From Actinomycetota bacterium (GTDB lineage: Bacteria > Actinomycetota > Thermoleophilia > Gaiellales > Gaiellaceae), in the NCBI GenBank assembly GCA_003161615.1, contig PMOB01000010.1:197713-261345 (forward strand): a stretch of 63,633 nucleotides of DNA, in the 5' to 3' direction. Of this stretch, positions 1 to 8,490 are shown one piece after another. The position numbers were made by a program, and so were the translations under genes. The stretch's first letter is position 1. Every line of letters begins with the position of its first letter. The notes beneath the pieces are model-generated. The model ran no database searches and was not told where the DNA came from. It worked only from the letters and a program-made list of their open reading frames with translations.

Positions 1-831
1 CCGATCTTCGGCTACCGGCTGATGGCGCTCTCGCTGATGGCGATCGTCGTGCTCGGCTTCTCGGTCTGGGCGCACCACATGTTCACGAGCGGCATGTCGT
101 CGTGGCTGCGCGTCCCGATGATGATCACGACCCTGCTGATCGCCGTCCCGACCGGGATCAAGATCTTCAGCTGGCTCGCGACGATCTGGGAGGGGAAGCT
201 CCATCTGCGGACGCCGATGCTGTTCGCGCTCGGCTTCCTCTCGATGTTCGTGATCGGCGGGCTCTCGGGCGTGATGCTCGGCGCCGTCCCGATCGACATC
301 CACGTCACCGACACGTACTTCATCGTCGCCCACATCCACTACGTGCTCTTCGGCGGCTCCGTCTTCACGATCTTCGCCGGGATCTACTACTGGTTCCCGA
401 AGATGACCGGCCGGATGTACGACGAGCGGCTCGGCAAGCTCCATTTCTGGCTGACGTTCATCGGCTTCAACCTGACGTTCTTCCCGATGCACATCCTCGG
501 CACCGAGGGGATGATCCGCCGGGTCGCCTACTACCCGTCGCGCTTCGCCTCGCTCAACATGTTCATCTCGCTCGCGTCGTTCGGCCTCGGCGCCTCCGTG
601 CTGGTCTTCCTCTACAACATGATCACGAGCTGGCGGTTCGGCGAGATCGCGCCCGCGAACCCGTGGCGCGCGATGACGCTCGAGTGGCAGGTCAGCTCGC
701 CGCCGCCGATCTTCAACTTCGACGAGATCCCGCAGGTCGTCGGCTCGCCGTACGAGTACGGCGTCCCGGGCGCGCAGCACGCGATCCTCGCGCCGTCGAA
801 GGAGCGTGAGATGGAGGAGGTGCCCGTATGA
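1..831 (+). CDS. ctaD: Cytochrome c oxidase subunit I, C-terminal part
   Basis: Membrane heme-copper oxidase subunit that carries heme a and the heme a3-CuB centre where O2 is reduced. Only the last 276 residues are in the window; the frame is open from base 1, so the 5' end lies outside. The WAHHMF motif (residues 23-28 of the fragment) supplies the adjacent CuB histidines, TGIKIFSW marks the K-channel helix, and VAHIHYV (109-115) holds the two helix X heme-ligand histidines. At least five transmembrane segments remain. The stop overlaps the start of the next gene by four bases, and ctaE follows, so this is a cta operon. Identity is secure; only the missing N-terminus limits it. Confidence 0.97.
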   Translation, partial: PIFGYRLMALSLMAIVVLGFSVWAHHMFTSGMSSWLRVPMMITTLLIAVPTGIKIFSWLATIWEGKLHLRTPMLFALGFLSMFVIGGLSGVMLGAVPIDIHVTDTYFIVAHIHYVLFGGSVFTIFAGIYYWFPKMTGRMYDERLGKLHFWLTFIGFNLTFFPMHILGTEGMIRRVAYYPSRFASLNMFISLASFGLGASVLVFLYNMITSWRFGEIAPANPWRAMTLEWQVSSPPPIFNFDEIPQVVGSPYEYGVPGAQHAILAPSKEREMEEVPV

Positions 832-1655
832 CGCACCTGCTCGTCGTCGCGAACGAGACCGTCGACGCGGCGACGCTGCGCGATGCGCTCGCCGCCCGCG
901 ACGGCGATCTCTGGGTAACGGTCGTCTCCCCGGTCACCACGCCGCAGCGCGGCTACGTCGTCTACAGCGACACGCGCCGCGCGTCGGCCCGGCGTCGTCT
1001 CGAGCGCGCGCTCGGACATCTGCGGGAGGCGGGCGTCTCCGCCGACGGCTACGTCGTCGAGGCCGATCCGGCTGCGGCGGTGCGCGACGCGCTCGCGACA
1101 CTCGAGCCGCCGGTGGACGCGATCCTCGTCTCGACGCATCCGGCGGAGAAGTCCGGCTGGCTGCGCCGGGGAGTCCTCGACCGGATCCGCACGGCGGCCG
1201 GCGATGTGCCGGTCGAGCACCTCGTCTCCGACGGGACCGCGCCGCCCGAGGCGAACGTCCTCGTGATCGCCAACGAGACCGTCCTCGGCGATGCGCTCCT
1301 CTCGAAGATCCGCGAGCGCGCCGCGGCGAGCCCGGCGAGCTTCCTCATCCTGTCGCCGCAGAGCGACCCGAGTGCGGGCGCCCATCCCGAAGCGGAGAGC
1401 CGTCTCAAGCGAGCGCTCGCCGAGCTGCGCGGCGGGGGGATCGACGTGCACGGCCAGGTCGCGCATCCCGATCCGTTCAGCGCCGCGATGGAGGAGGTGC
1501 ACGACGAGCGGGTCGACGAGATCCTCGTCTCGACCTTCCAACCCGAGCGCTCCGGCTGGCTGCGGAGGGATCTCGTCGAGCGGCTGCGCAAGGAGACAGG
1601 CGTTCCCGTGGAGCACGTCGTCGTCGCCAAGGCCGAGACCGAGGTTCCGGCATGA
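828..1655 (+). CDS. Tandem universal-stress-like protein inside the cta operon
   Basis: A 275-residue soluble protein made of two similar halves. Each half opens with a hydrophobic strand followed by NET (LLVVANET near residue 4, VLVIANET near 145) and ends with a block containing DAILVSTHPAEKSGWLRR or its counterpart DEILVSTFQPERSGWLRR. That layout matches the alpha/beta universal stress protein fold duplicated in one chain. The nucleotide-binding Gly loop of ATP-binding USPs (GxxGxxx) is not obvious, and each half instead carries SGWLRR. It overlaps ctaD by four bases upstream and ctaE by four bases downstream, so it is probably translated with the oxidase. Its role there is unknown. Confidence 0.75.
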   Translation: MTHLLVVANETVDAATLRDALAARDGDLWVTVVSPVTTPQRGYVVYSDTRRASARRRLERALGHLREAGVSADGYVVEADPAAAVRDALATLEPPVDAILVSTHPAEKSGWLRRGVLDRIRTAAGDVPVEHLVSDGTAPPEANVLVIANETVLGDALLSKIRERAAASPASFLILSPQSDPSAGAHPEAESRLKRALAELRGGGIDVHGQVAHPDPFSAAMEEVHDERVDEILVSTFQPERSGWLRRDLVERLRKETGVPVEHVVVAKAETEVPA

Positions 1656-2260
1656 GCGCCGCCGCGCACGCCGAGTCGCACGAGCATCACGGGCACCCGC
1701 CGGCGCCGCACTACAGCTCGCGGATCAAGCCCGAGACGCTCGGGATGTACCTCTTCATCGCGTCGGAGATCATGCTCTTCGGCTCGTTCTTCACGGCCTA
1801 CTTCTTCGTGCGGGTCGTGAACGGGACGCCGTGGCCGACGCCGCCGTACCACCTACCGGTCTTCGTCGCGGGGATCAACACGGTGATCCTCATGACCTCG
1901 AGCGCGACAATGCACTGGGCGACGACGGCGATCAAGAAGGGGAACGTCTGGGGGATGCGCGCGGGCCTGCTCCTCACGTTCCTGATGGGCCTCGCCTTCC
2001 TCATCTCGCAGATGTACGAGTACCTGCGCGCCGGCTTCAACACGTCGAACGGCGCCTTCCCGACGATCTTCTTCTGCCTGACGGGCCTGCACGGCGTCCA
2101 CGTGTTCGTCGGTCTCTCGATCCTCCTGATCATGACGGTCCGCGCCTTCCGGGGGCACTTCTCCGCCGAGCACCATCACGGCGTTGAGATCGGCGGGATC
2201 TACTGGCATTTCGTCGACGTGATGTGGATCGTCGTCTTCACGACGGTCTACATCCTCTGA
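1652..2260 (+). CDS. ctaE: Cytochrome c oxidase subunit III
   Basis: A 202-residue integral membrane protein of the heme-copper oxidase subunit III family, which stabilises the oxidase core. The ATG at 1652 overlaps the preceding TGA as ATGA and gives the expected cytoplasmic histidine-rich start before the first helix. Five hydrophobic helices can be followed: the first contains MYLFIASEIMLFGSFFTAYF, and the last pair carries GLHGVHVFVGL and the family C-terminal IYWHFVDVMWIVVFTTVYIL. Five helices suits the short actinobacterial form rather than the seven-helix form. Translational coupling to the neighbours supports one operon with ctaD. Confidence 0.96.
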   Translation: MSAAAHAESHEHHGHPPAPHYSSRIKPETLGMYLFIASEIMLFGSFFTAYFFVRVVNGTPWPTPPYHLPVFVAGINTVILMTSSATMHWATTAIKKGNVWGMRAGLLLTFLMGLAFLISQMYEYLRAGFNTSNGAFPTIFFCLTGLHGVHVFVGLSILLIMTVRAFRGHFSAEHHHGVEIGGIYWHFVDVMWIVVFTTVYIL

Positions 2261-2281
2261 GGCCGGGGTAGGGAGGGAGAG

Positions 2282-2830
2282 ATGCGCAATCCGCTCGGCA
2301 GCGAAGGCGAGGCCTACCGCTTCCTTTGGATCGTCGTGCTCGGCGCGGCGGTGATCATCGGCGCGGCCTACATCAACACGTGGCTCGGCGTTGCGGTCGC
2401 GGTCGTCGCGTTCGGCGCGCTCGGCCGGTGGTTGTGGGGAGAGCCGGTGCCGGGAATCGCGGCGCCGCCGAAGGCGGTCGTTTCCGAGACGCCGGGACGC
2501 CGGCGGATCCTCGTCGTCGCGCCGCCGGGAACCGAGAGCGTGTCGGTGCCGGATGGGGCGGAGGTGCTCGTCGTCGTGCCGGCCCTCGCGTCGAAGGTCG
2601 AGGCGGTGACGGGTGCGGTGGACGACCGCCGCCACGACGCGGAGGTGACGGCTGCCGCGCTCGAAGCGCGGATCCCGGGCTCGCGCGCGGAAGTCGGCGC
2701 GGACGATCCGGCCCTGGCGGTCGAGGACGCGCTGCGGATGTTCGGCGCCGACGAAGTGCTCGTCGTCGGCGACGAGGAGCTGGTGAACGCGATCCGCGAA
2801 CGGGTCGCGATCCCGGTTAGCCGCGTCTAG
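2282..2830 (+). CDS. Two-helix membrane protein with a C-terminal USP-like domain
   Basis: A 182-residue protein of unknown function, 21 bases after ctaE. Residues 15-50 form two hydrophobic helices split by a short turn (FLWIVVLGAAVIIGAAYI, then LGVAVAVVAFGALGRWLW), like the small subunit IV found in actinobacterial cta operons. From residue 72 (RRILVVAPPG) a soluble alpha/beta domain follows, with strands AEVLVVVPAL and ADEVLVVGDEEL, resembling the USP-like halves of the protein at 828-1655. It could be an oxidase subunit IV fused to a stress-type domain. A purine-rich ribosome site (GGGAGGGAGAG) sits just before the ATG. The fusion is my inference. Confidence 0.7.
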   Translation: MRNPLGSEGEAYRFLWIVVLGAAVIIGAAYINTWLGVAVAVVAFGALGRWLWGEPVPGIAAPPKAVVSETPGRRRILVVAPPGTESVSVPDGAEVLVVVPALASKVEAVTGAVDDRRHDAEVTAAALEARIPGSRAEVGADDPALAVEDALRMFGADEVLVVGDEELVNAIRERVAIPVSRV

Positions 2831-2837
2831 CCGAGCG

Positions 2838-3539
2838 CTACTTCTTGCCGGCGACGGACTTGACGTACTGCGCGACGGCCTGGATCTGCGCGGTGCTCAG
2901 CTTGCCGCTGAAGGGCGGCATGATCGAGCCGCCGCTCGTCACCTGGCGGACGATGATCGCCAGCGTCAGCTTCGGCCCCAGCTGGTCGAGGTTCGGCCCG
3001 GTCGTCCCGTGCGCTCCGGCGGCCGCGAGCGTGTGACAGCCGGCGCACTCCGCCTTGAAGATCTTGCCGCCGTCCGTGCCGAGGGTGGCCGGGTTGACCG
3101 ACTTCGTGAAGCCGTTGATCCCTGCGACCGAGGCGACGTAGGCCGCGACGTCCACCGCGTTCTGGCCGGTGACGAGATGCGCAGGCATCTGCGTCTGCGG
3201 CGTCAGGCCTTTCACGCCGTGCTCCGCCTTCGTGTACGTCGCGATCGGGCCTGAGCCGAGCCGAATCTGGTCGAGGACGACGTTCTCGATATCGGCGTTC
3301 GCGTAGCCCTGCGTGCGGTCGGTGGCGAAGGCGTTGTCGAGGTTCGGGCCGATCGTCCCGCTAGCGGCCGCCGCCTGCAGTGTGTGGCAGCTCGCGCACG
3401 TGGAGGAGAAGATCGCCTGGCCGTTCTGGGTGTCAGCTTCCGACGCCGTCGCGACGCCGCCGTAACCGCAGCCCGCGACGAGCAGCGCCGCCGCCGCCAA
3501 CCCTCCGCCCAGAGCTACGACCCGGCCGCCCCGCCTCAA
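2838..3539 (-). CDS. Diheme cytochrome c lipoprotein
   Basis: A 233-residue exported electron carrier. The N-terminus is a lipoprotein signal with lipobox VAGC (Cys24). Two c-type cytochrome domains follow, each with a heme-binding CxxCH: CASCH at 48-52 and CAGCH at 165-169. Likely axial methionines are M119 (MPAH) and M207 (MPPF). The start is a TTG at 3539 overlapping the STAS stop as TTGA. It converges on the cta operon with only seven bases between stops, and it may feed electrons to that oxidase (inference). The Tat genes lie upstream on the same strand. Confidence 0.92.
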   Translation of the reverse strand: MRRGGRVVALGGGLAAAALLVAGCGYGGVATASEADTQNGQAIFSSTCASCHTLQAAAASGTIGPNLDNAFATDRTQGYANADIENVVLDQIRLGSGPIATYTKAEHGVKGLTPQTQMPAHLVTGQNAVDVAAYVASVAGINGFTKSVNPATLGTDGGKIFKAECAGCHTLAAAGAHGTTGPNLDQLGPKLTLAIIVRQVTSGGSIMPPFSGKLSTAQIQAVAQYVKSVAGKK

Positions 3540-3892
3540 CCTTGTGGGACTCCCAGGGCGGCGACAGCCTCGTCGCGCGTCGGGTAGATCTCGAAGACCT
3601 TGTCGAGACCGGTGATCTCGAAGATCTTCGTGATGTTCCGGTCCTGGCAGACGAGCGAGAGCCTGCCCTCGTTCGTGCGCAGCCGCTTCACGCCACCGAC
3701 GAGGACGCCGAGTGTCGTCGAGTCGATGAAGGTCGTGCCGCTGAAGTCGACGACGACTTCCTTGCCGCCCTGCCCGATCACTTCGAGCAGCTGCTGCTTG
3801 AACTCCGGCGCGGTGTAGAGGTCGACCTCGCCGGTGAGCGAGATGACGTACGCATCGCTATTGAGTTGCTCGGTCTGGATGTCGAAATTCAT
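3536..3892 (-). CDS. STAS-domain anti-sigma factor antagonist
   Basis: A 118-residue single STAS domain of the SpoIIAA/RsbV type, which binds and sequesters an anti-sigma kinase in the cytoplasm. The block VVVDFSGTTFIDSTTLGVLVG contains the conserved DS (Asp57-Ser58), where the serine is the phosphorylation switch in this family. The final helix is KVFEIYPTRDEAVAAL. No cognate anti-sigma kinase or target sigma factor is next to it, so its partner is elsewhere. It is translationally coupled to the downstream diheme cytochrome, an unusual pairing for a regulator. Confidence 0.92.
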   Translation of the reverse strand: MNFDIQTEQLNSDAYVISLTGEVDLYTAPEFKQQLLEVIGQGGKEVVVDFSGTTFIDSTTLGVLVGGVKRLRTNEGRLSLVCQDRNITKIFEITGLDKVFEIYPTRDEAVAALGVPQG

Positions 3893-3979
3893 GCGCGGTC
3901 GTCCCCCCGAAATCGTTCCACCGGCCTCGCTGGGCCGCTTGAGGGTGAGTCTATCCGCGCGGCCCGCGCCGCAATCCCG

Positions 3980-4858
3980 CTACTTGTGCGTGGGCTTTTT
4001 GGCGGGCTTGGGGGTGCAGGAGCCGCCGAGCTGCTTGCACGTCTTCTCGATCTGCGACAGCTGCGCCGCGTGCGGATCGAGCTGCACGTACCGCTGGAGC
4101 GCCTTGAGCGCGACCGGGTACTTGCCTGCGTAGATGGCGGCGTTGTAGACGAGGTACTGCGCGTTGCCGCTGTGCGGCTGAAGCCGCGCGGCGGTCTGGA
4201 AGGAGGTCAGCGCGGAGGCGTACGCACTGATCGCCTCCTGGTACAGCGTCTGACCCTGGCTGGTCGACGTCTTGGAGTAGTAGTCGTTGACCGGGCTCGT
4301 CCCGAGCGCCGTACCGAGCGCGCCCGACACCGTGAAGGATCCGCCCGGGTTCGCGGCCGCCGCCGCCGACTGCGCCGCCTGGTACTGCGATGCGAAGGTG
4401 TTGCCCGCCTGCTGCTCGAGCCCGCCGAGCTGTGACCAGATCCCGCCGTTCTTCTTGTTCTTGTCGATCTTGAGGTAGCTCTGGAGCGCGAGCGCGGCGC
4501 TCTGGAGGTCGTTGTTCTGGATGTACGCGTTCGCGAGATCGCGGTAGCCCTTGGAGGGGTTCGTCTTGATCTCCGCCTGGGCTGCCGAAACGGAGCCCGT
4601 GCCTTTGCCGCCGAACAGGCCGGAGTAGAGGTCGCTCAGGCCGCCCGAGCCGGATCCGACACCGACCCCGACGAACGTCAGCGCGAAGACGACCGCCAGC
4701 GCGAGAAAGACCCACTTCTGCCGCCGGCGCAGCTTCATGAAGAACAGCTGCTGGTTCGGATTGCCGCCGGAGGCGTGGCCGCGGCGCCCGCGCGCGGGCT
4801 TGACGGGCTGCGCCTTCGCGCGCGCCGCCTGCTTCGCTTTTACTGCCGCACGAGCCAT
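3980..4858 (-). CDS. TPR-like membrane protein
   Basis: A 292-residue protein. The ATG at 4858 shares one base with the tatC stop and is preferred over longer in-frame starts that would run into tatC. The first 45 residues are Lys/Arg-rich (RAKAQPVKPARGRRG), a single transmembrane helix lies near 50-66, and the rest is outside the membrane. Residues about 100-280 contain tetratricopeptide-like helical pairs (YRDLANAYIQNNDLQSAALA, and a repeat with ALKALQRYVQLDPHA). The end is Lys/Pro-rich with two cysteines near the C-terminus. The function is probably a protein-protein scaffold. Its link to Tat is only positional. Confidence 0.75.
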   Translation of the reverse strand: MARAAVKAKQAARAKAQPVKPARGRRGHASGGNPNQQLFFMKLRRRQKWVFLALAVVFALTFVGVGVGSGSGGLSDLYSGLFGGKGTGSVSAAQAEIKTNPSKGYRDLANAYIQNNDLQSAALALQSYLKIDKNKKNGGIWSQLGGLEQQAGNTFASQYQAAQSAAAAANPGGSFTVSGALGTALGTSPVNDYYSKTSTSQGQTLYQEAISAYASALTSFQTAARLQPHSGNAQYLVYNAAIYAGKYPVALKALQRYVQLDPHAAQLSQIEKTCKQLGGSCTPKPAKKPTHK

Positions 4859-5628
4859 TACGCGCGCAGAGTAGCCGAGGCCGTCGCGACCTTCCGCCGG
4901 CGTCTCTCGAAGAGAACCGCGAGCCAGATCGAACCCTCGAAGAGGATCCACATCGGCAGCAGCTCGAGGAAGGTCGTGACCGGATCGGGGCCCGGCAGCG
5001 CGAGCGCGACCGCCGCGGTGATCAGGTATCCCATGCGCCGCTGCTTCCGCAGGATCCGCGAGCTGAGCACGCCGAGGAAGACGAGCCCGAGCACGATGAG
5101 CGGCGTCTGGAAGACGAGCACGATCCCGACGAGCACCGTGACGACGAAGCTGTAGTACGGCTTCGCCTGGATCAGGTGCTGAAAGTGGGCGTTGTCGTAG
5201 TTCGTGAGGAAGTGGACCGCGCGCGGCAGCAGCACCCAGTAGCCGAACGCGACACCGCCAGCGGCCATCGCGACCGCGAACACCGCGAGCCCGAGCACCT
5301 TCCGTTCGGCGCTCGGATCGACGGCCGGAGCGAAGAACGCCCAGAGCTGCCAGAGGATCACCGGCAGGGCGAGCACGAAGCCGGCGTAGAGGCAGACGGT
5401 GATCGTGATGGTGAACGGCTCGGCGACGCCGAGCGTCACGACCTTGCTGTGGTCCGCCGGCAGCGGCCGGTTCAGCCAGTTGAGCAGGTGGTCGTGGAAG
5501 ACGAAGGCGACGACCGTGCCGGCAATGAGAGCGCCGAGCATGACGAACACCCGGCCGCGCAACTCGTCGAGATGCTCGGCGAGTGTCGCCTCCTCAGCGT
5601 GCGCGAGGCGGCGGGGAAGTCTCGCCAT
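4858..5628 (-). CDS. tatC: Twin-arginine translocase subunit TatC
   Basis: A 256-residue polytopic protein, the receptor for twin-arginine signal peptides in the Tat translocon that exports folded proteins. The N-terminal LAEHLDELRGRVFVML is the family's first conserved block with the functionally important Glu. Six hydrophobic segments follow, including the block with FAVAMAAGGVAFGYWVLLP, and the protein ends in a basic tail (ERRRRKVATA). Length matches the family. The start lies six bases after tatA. Tat export suits the Rieske-type and molybdenum enzymes such bacteria make, although those in this window show no clear signals. Confidence 0.96.
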   Translation of the reverse strand: MARLPRRLAHAEEATLAEHLDELRGRVFVMLGALIAGTVVAFVFHDHLLNWLNRPLPADHSKVVTLGVAEPFTITITVCLYAGFVLALPVILWQLWAFFAPAVDPSAERKVLGLAVFAVAMAAGGVAFGYWVLLPRAVHFLTNYDNAHFQHLIQAKPYYSFVVTVLVGIVLVFQTPLIVLGLVFLGVLSSRILRKQRRMGYLITAAVALALPGPDPVTTFLELLPMWILFEGSIWLAVLFERRRRKVATASATLRA

Positions 5629-5634
5629 CGGCGC

Positions 5635-5850
5635 CTAAACGGTCGGGTCGTGCTCGGACGGCGCTGCGGGCGGCTCCGCCGGCGGAAGCTCGGCGGGCGG
5701 ATCCGGCGAGTGCCCCGTGACGGCGTCCTTGAACTCGCGCATCCCGGACCCGAGCGAGCGCCCGATCTCCGGCAGCCGCTTGCCGCCGAAGAGCAGCAGC
5801 GCGATGCCGAGGAGCAGGACGATGTGCCACGGAGTCTGGAAGTAGCCCAC
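5635..5850 (-). CDS. tatA: Twin-arginine translocase subunit TatA
   Basis: A 71-residue pore-forming component of the Tat translocon. One N-terminal transmembrane helix (WHIVLLLGIALLLFGGKRL) ends in the FGGKRLPE hinge typical of TatA. An amphipathic helix follows (IGRSLGSGMREFKDAV), then a flexible Pro/Glu-rich tail. It is first in a tatA-tatC-TPR run and divergent from sufC, with 78 bases between the two starts. TatB/E-type variants have similar architecture, but the FGGKRLPE motif and short length favour TatA. Confidence 0.93.
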   Translation of the reverse strand: MGYFQTPWHIVLLLGIALLLFGGKRLPEIGRSLGSGMREFKDAVTGHSPDPPAELPPAEPPAAPSEHDPTV

Positions 5851-5916
5851 GCGCGGAGGGTAGCGCGTTTCCCTCAGCGTTTGCGAGGACTGCCCGGCTT
5901 CCCGGGGCTATCTAGC

Positions 5917-5929
5917 TAACCTGAACCCA
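5917..5929 (+). promoter_or_regulatory. Candidate leaderless promoter of the sufC operon
   Basis: TAACCT at 5917-5922 fits a -10 element and lies six bases before the sufC ATG at 5929. This TANNNT-N6-ATG spacing is the usual signature of leaderless transcripts in actinobacteria. There is no Shine-Dalgarno sequence before the ATG, which agrees with leaderless translation. The -35 region is weak. No IscR- or SufR-like palindrome was recognised in the tatA-sufC gap. Confidence 0.4.
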
Positions 5930-6702
5930 TGGCATTGCTGAAGCTCGAGAACCTCCACGTCGCGCTCGAGGACGGGACGGAGATCGTCAAGGGCGTCGAC
6001 CTCGAGGTCGACGTGAACGAAGTGCACGCGATCATGGGGCCGAACGGCTCCGGTAAGTCGACCCTCGCCTACGCGCTGATGGGTCATCCCGCCTACGTGA
6101 TCACCGAGGGCCGGATCTGGCTCGACTCCGAGGACGTGACCGAGCTCGCCGCCGACGAGCGCGCGCAGCGCGGCCTCTTCCTCGCCTTCCAGTATCCGCA
6201 CGCGATTCCCGGCGTCACGGTGACGAGCTTCCTGCGCAGCGCGATCAACGCCGTGCGCAAGGCTCGCAACGGAGGCGCCGACGATCCGATCGCGATCCCG
6301 GAGTTCCGCAAGACCCTGCTCGCTCAGATGGACCGCCTCAAGGTCAGCCGCGAGCTCGCCTCGCGCTACCTCAACGACGGTTTCTCGGGCGGCGAGAAGA
6401 AGCGGGTGGAGATCCTCCAGATGGCGATGCTGAAGCCGCGGATGGCGGTGCTCGACGAGACCGACTCCGGCCTCGACATCGACGCGCTTCGTGTCGTCGC
6501 GGGCGGCGTGAAGGAGCTCGTCGGCCCCGAGATGGGCGCGCTCGTGATCACGCACTACCAGCGGATCCTCGACTACATCACTCCCGATCATGTCCACGTT
6601 TTCGTCGACGGCAAGATCGTCGAGTCGGGCGGCGCGGAGCTGGCGAAGAAGCTCGAGAAGGGCGGGTACGCTCCCTACGAGCCTGAGGAGGTGCCGGCAT
6701 GA
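5929..6702 (+). CDS. sufC: Fe-S cluster assembly ATPase SufC
   Basis: A 257-residue cytoplasmic ABC-type ATPase that powers the SufBCD scaffold during Fe-S cluster assembly. It shows Walker A GPNGSGKS (37-44), an ABC signature FSGGEKKR (152-159) and Walker B with the SufC hallmark [10 protein letters not shown] (174-183). H-loop TH is in VITHYQRIL. Length and motifs are standard. It is first in a run sufC-sufB-VOC-sufD and its stop overlaps the sufB ATG. The order with sufC first differs from the more common sufB-sufD-sufC order in actinobacteria. Confidence 0.97.
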   Translation: MALLKLENLHVALEDGTEIVKGVDLEVDVNEVHAIMGPNGSGKSTLAYALMGHPAYVITEGRIWLDSEDVTELAADERAQRGLFLAFQYPHAIPGVTVTSFLRSAINAVRKARNGGADDPIAIPEFRKTLLAQMDRLKVSRELASRYLNDGFSGGEKKRVEILQMAMLKPRMAVLDETDSGLDIDALRVVAGGVKELVGPEMGALVITHYQRILDYITPDHVHVFVDGKIVESGGAELAKKLEKGGYAPYEPEEVPA

Positions 6703-8121
6703 CGCAGACCGAGACCGAGATCGTCAAGGGAATCGGCAGCGAGTACAAGTACGGCTTCTCGAACCCCGACGAGGCGAAGGACTATTTCTTCAAGTCGGGC
6801 CGCGGCCTCTCGCACGAGCTGGTCGAGGCGATCGCCGAGCACAAGAACGAGCCCGACTGGATGCGGAAGTTCCGGCACAAGAGCCTGGACTACTTCTACG
6901 CGCGTCCGATCCCGCAGTGGGGCGGCAACCTGAACGACATCGACTTCGAGAACATTTTCTACTACATCAAGCCGACCGAGAATCAGGCGAAGTCGTGGGA
7001 GGATCTGCCGGCCGACATCCTCGACACCTGGGACAAGCTCGGCATCCCGGAGGCGGAGAAGAAGTACCTCGCCGGCGTCGGCGCGCAGTACGAGTCCGAG
7101 GTCGTCTACCACAAGCTTCAGGAGGATCTCGAGAAGAAGGGCGTGATCTTCCTCGACACCGACTCGGCGCTCCGCGAGCACGAGGATCTGTTCAAGGAGT
7201 ACTTCGGGACGATCATCCCGCAGAACGACAACAAGTTCGCGGCGCTCAACTCGGCCGTCTGGTCGGGCGGCTCCTTCATCTACGTGCCGCCGGGCGTGCA
7301 GATCGAGATGCCGCTGCAGGCCTACTTCCGGATCAACGCCGAGAACATGGGCCAGTTCGAGCGGACGCTGATCCTCGTCGACGAGGGCGCGTACGTCCAC
7401 TACGTCGAGGGGTGCACCGCGCCGATCTACTCCACCGACTCGCTGCACAGCGCGGTGGTCGAGATCGTCGTCAAGAAGGGCGGACGCTGCCGCTACACGA
7501 CGATCCAGAACTGGTCGAACAACGTCTACAACCTCGTCACCAAGCGCGCCGATCGCGGAAGAGAACGCGACGATGGAGTGGGTCGACGGGAACCTCGGCT
7601 CGAAGCTGACGATGAAGTACCCGGCGATCTGGCTGACCGGCAAGGGCGCGCACGGCGAGGTTCTGTCGATCGCGTTCGCCGGCAAGGGCCAGCATCAGGA
7701 CGCAGGCGGCAAGTGCGTCCACATCGCACCGAACACCACCAGCGTGATCACGTCGAAGTCGATCTCAAAGAACGGCGGCCGCGCCGGCTACCGCGGCCTG
7801 CTGCAGGTGGACAAGAACGCGGGTGGCTCGAAGTCGAAGGTCGTCTGTGACGCGCTGATCCTCGACGACGAGTCGCGCTCCGACACGTACCCGTACATCA
7901 AGATCGACGCCGACAACGTCGACATCGGTCACGAGGCGACCGTCTCCAAGATCGGCGAGGAGCAGCTCTTCTACTTGATGAGCCGCGGCATGAGCGAGTC
8001 GGAGGCGAGCGCGATGATCGTGTCCGGCTTCGTCGAGCCGATCACGAAGGAGCTGCCGCTCGAGTACGCGGTCGAGATGAACCGGCTGATCCAGCTCCAG
8101 ATGGAAGGGTCGGTGGGTTAG
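6699..8121 (+). CDS. sufB: Fe-S cluster assembly scaffold SufB, frame broken near 7551
   Basis: SufB is the scaffold on which SufBCD builds nascent Fe-S clusters. The frame from the ATG at 6699 reads as SufB through [14 protein letters not shown] (up to 7550), then turns into unrelated Arg/Asp-rich sequence. In the +1 frame, family sequence resumes at 7552 with [18 protein letters not shown] and runs to the stop at 8119-8121. Dropping a single G at 7551 joins both parts into a 473-residue protein of normal length, with the spacing between KRA and MEWVDGN that I expect in the family. The best explanation is a sequencing or assembly error, or a very recent mutation; programmed frameshifting is less likely. 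Coding character is intact on both sides. Confidence 0.9.
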
Positions 8122-8490
8122 GTGATCGCCGAGCGCACGGACTTCATCTCCGTCCCGGTCACCGACGTCGAGCGCGCGAAGCAGTTCTACGGCGAGACGC
8201 TTGGGCTGCCCGAGATCGAGCATCCCGAGCAGGGCTTCCCGGAGTACCAGCTCGGCGAGAACGTCAGCCTCTATCTCCTCGACATGGAGAAGGTCGGCAG
8301 CTCGTTCACCGGCCCGCACACCGCGTCGATCGCGATCCGCGTGGCCGACGTCCACGAGGCGCAGGCCGAGCTCGAGGCGAAGGGCGTCGAGTTCCGCGGC
8401 GAGCCGATGGACACGACCGTCTGCCACATGGCGTTCTTCACGGATCCCGACGGGAACGCGCTCATGCTCCACCGCCGGTACGCCCCGTGA
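8122..8490 (+). CDS. VOC-family (glyoxalase/bleomycin-resistance-like) protein
   Basis: A 122-residue single vicinal-oxygen-chelate domain with the paired beta-alpha-beta-beta-beta modules of the family: ISVPVTDVERAKQFYGETLGLP at the start and CHMAFFTDPDGNALMLHRRY at the end. Such proteins bind a metal and act as lyases, dioxygenases or resistance proteins; the substrate cannot be told from sequence. The GTG start directly follows the sufB stop, and its own stop overlaps the sufD GTG. It is therefore embedded in the suf operon, which is unusual. The reading of the domain is secure, the role is not. Confidence 0.9.
   Translation: MIAERTDFISVPVTDVERAKQFYGETLGLPEIEHPEQGFPEYQLGENVSLYLLDMEKVGSSFTGPHTASIAIRVADVHEAQAELEAKGVEFRGEPMDTTVCHMAFFTDPDGNALMLHRRYAP

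Noticed and set aside
7551-7552. Programmed frameshift in sufB as the preferred explanation
   Set aside because: No clear slippery heptamer or downstream pseudoknot was seen, and one-base errors in GC-rich assemblies are more common.
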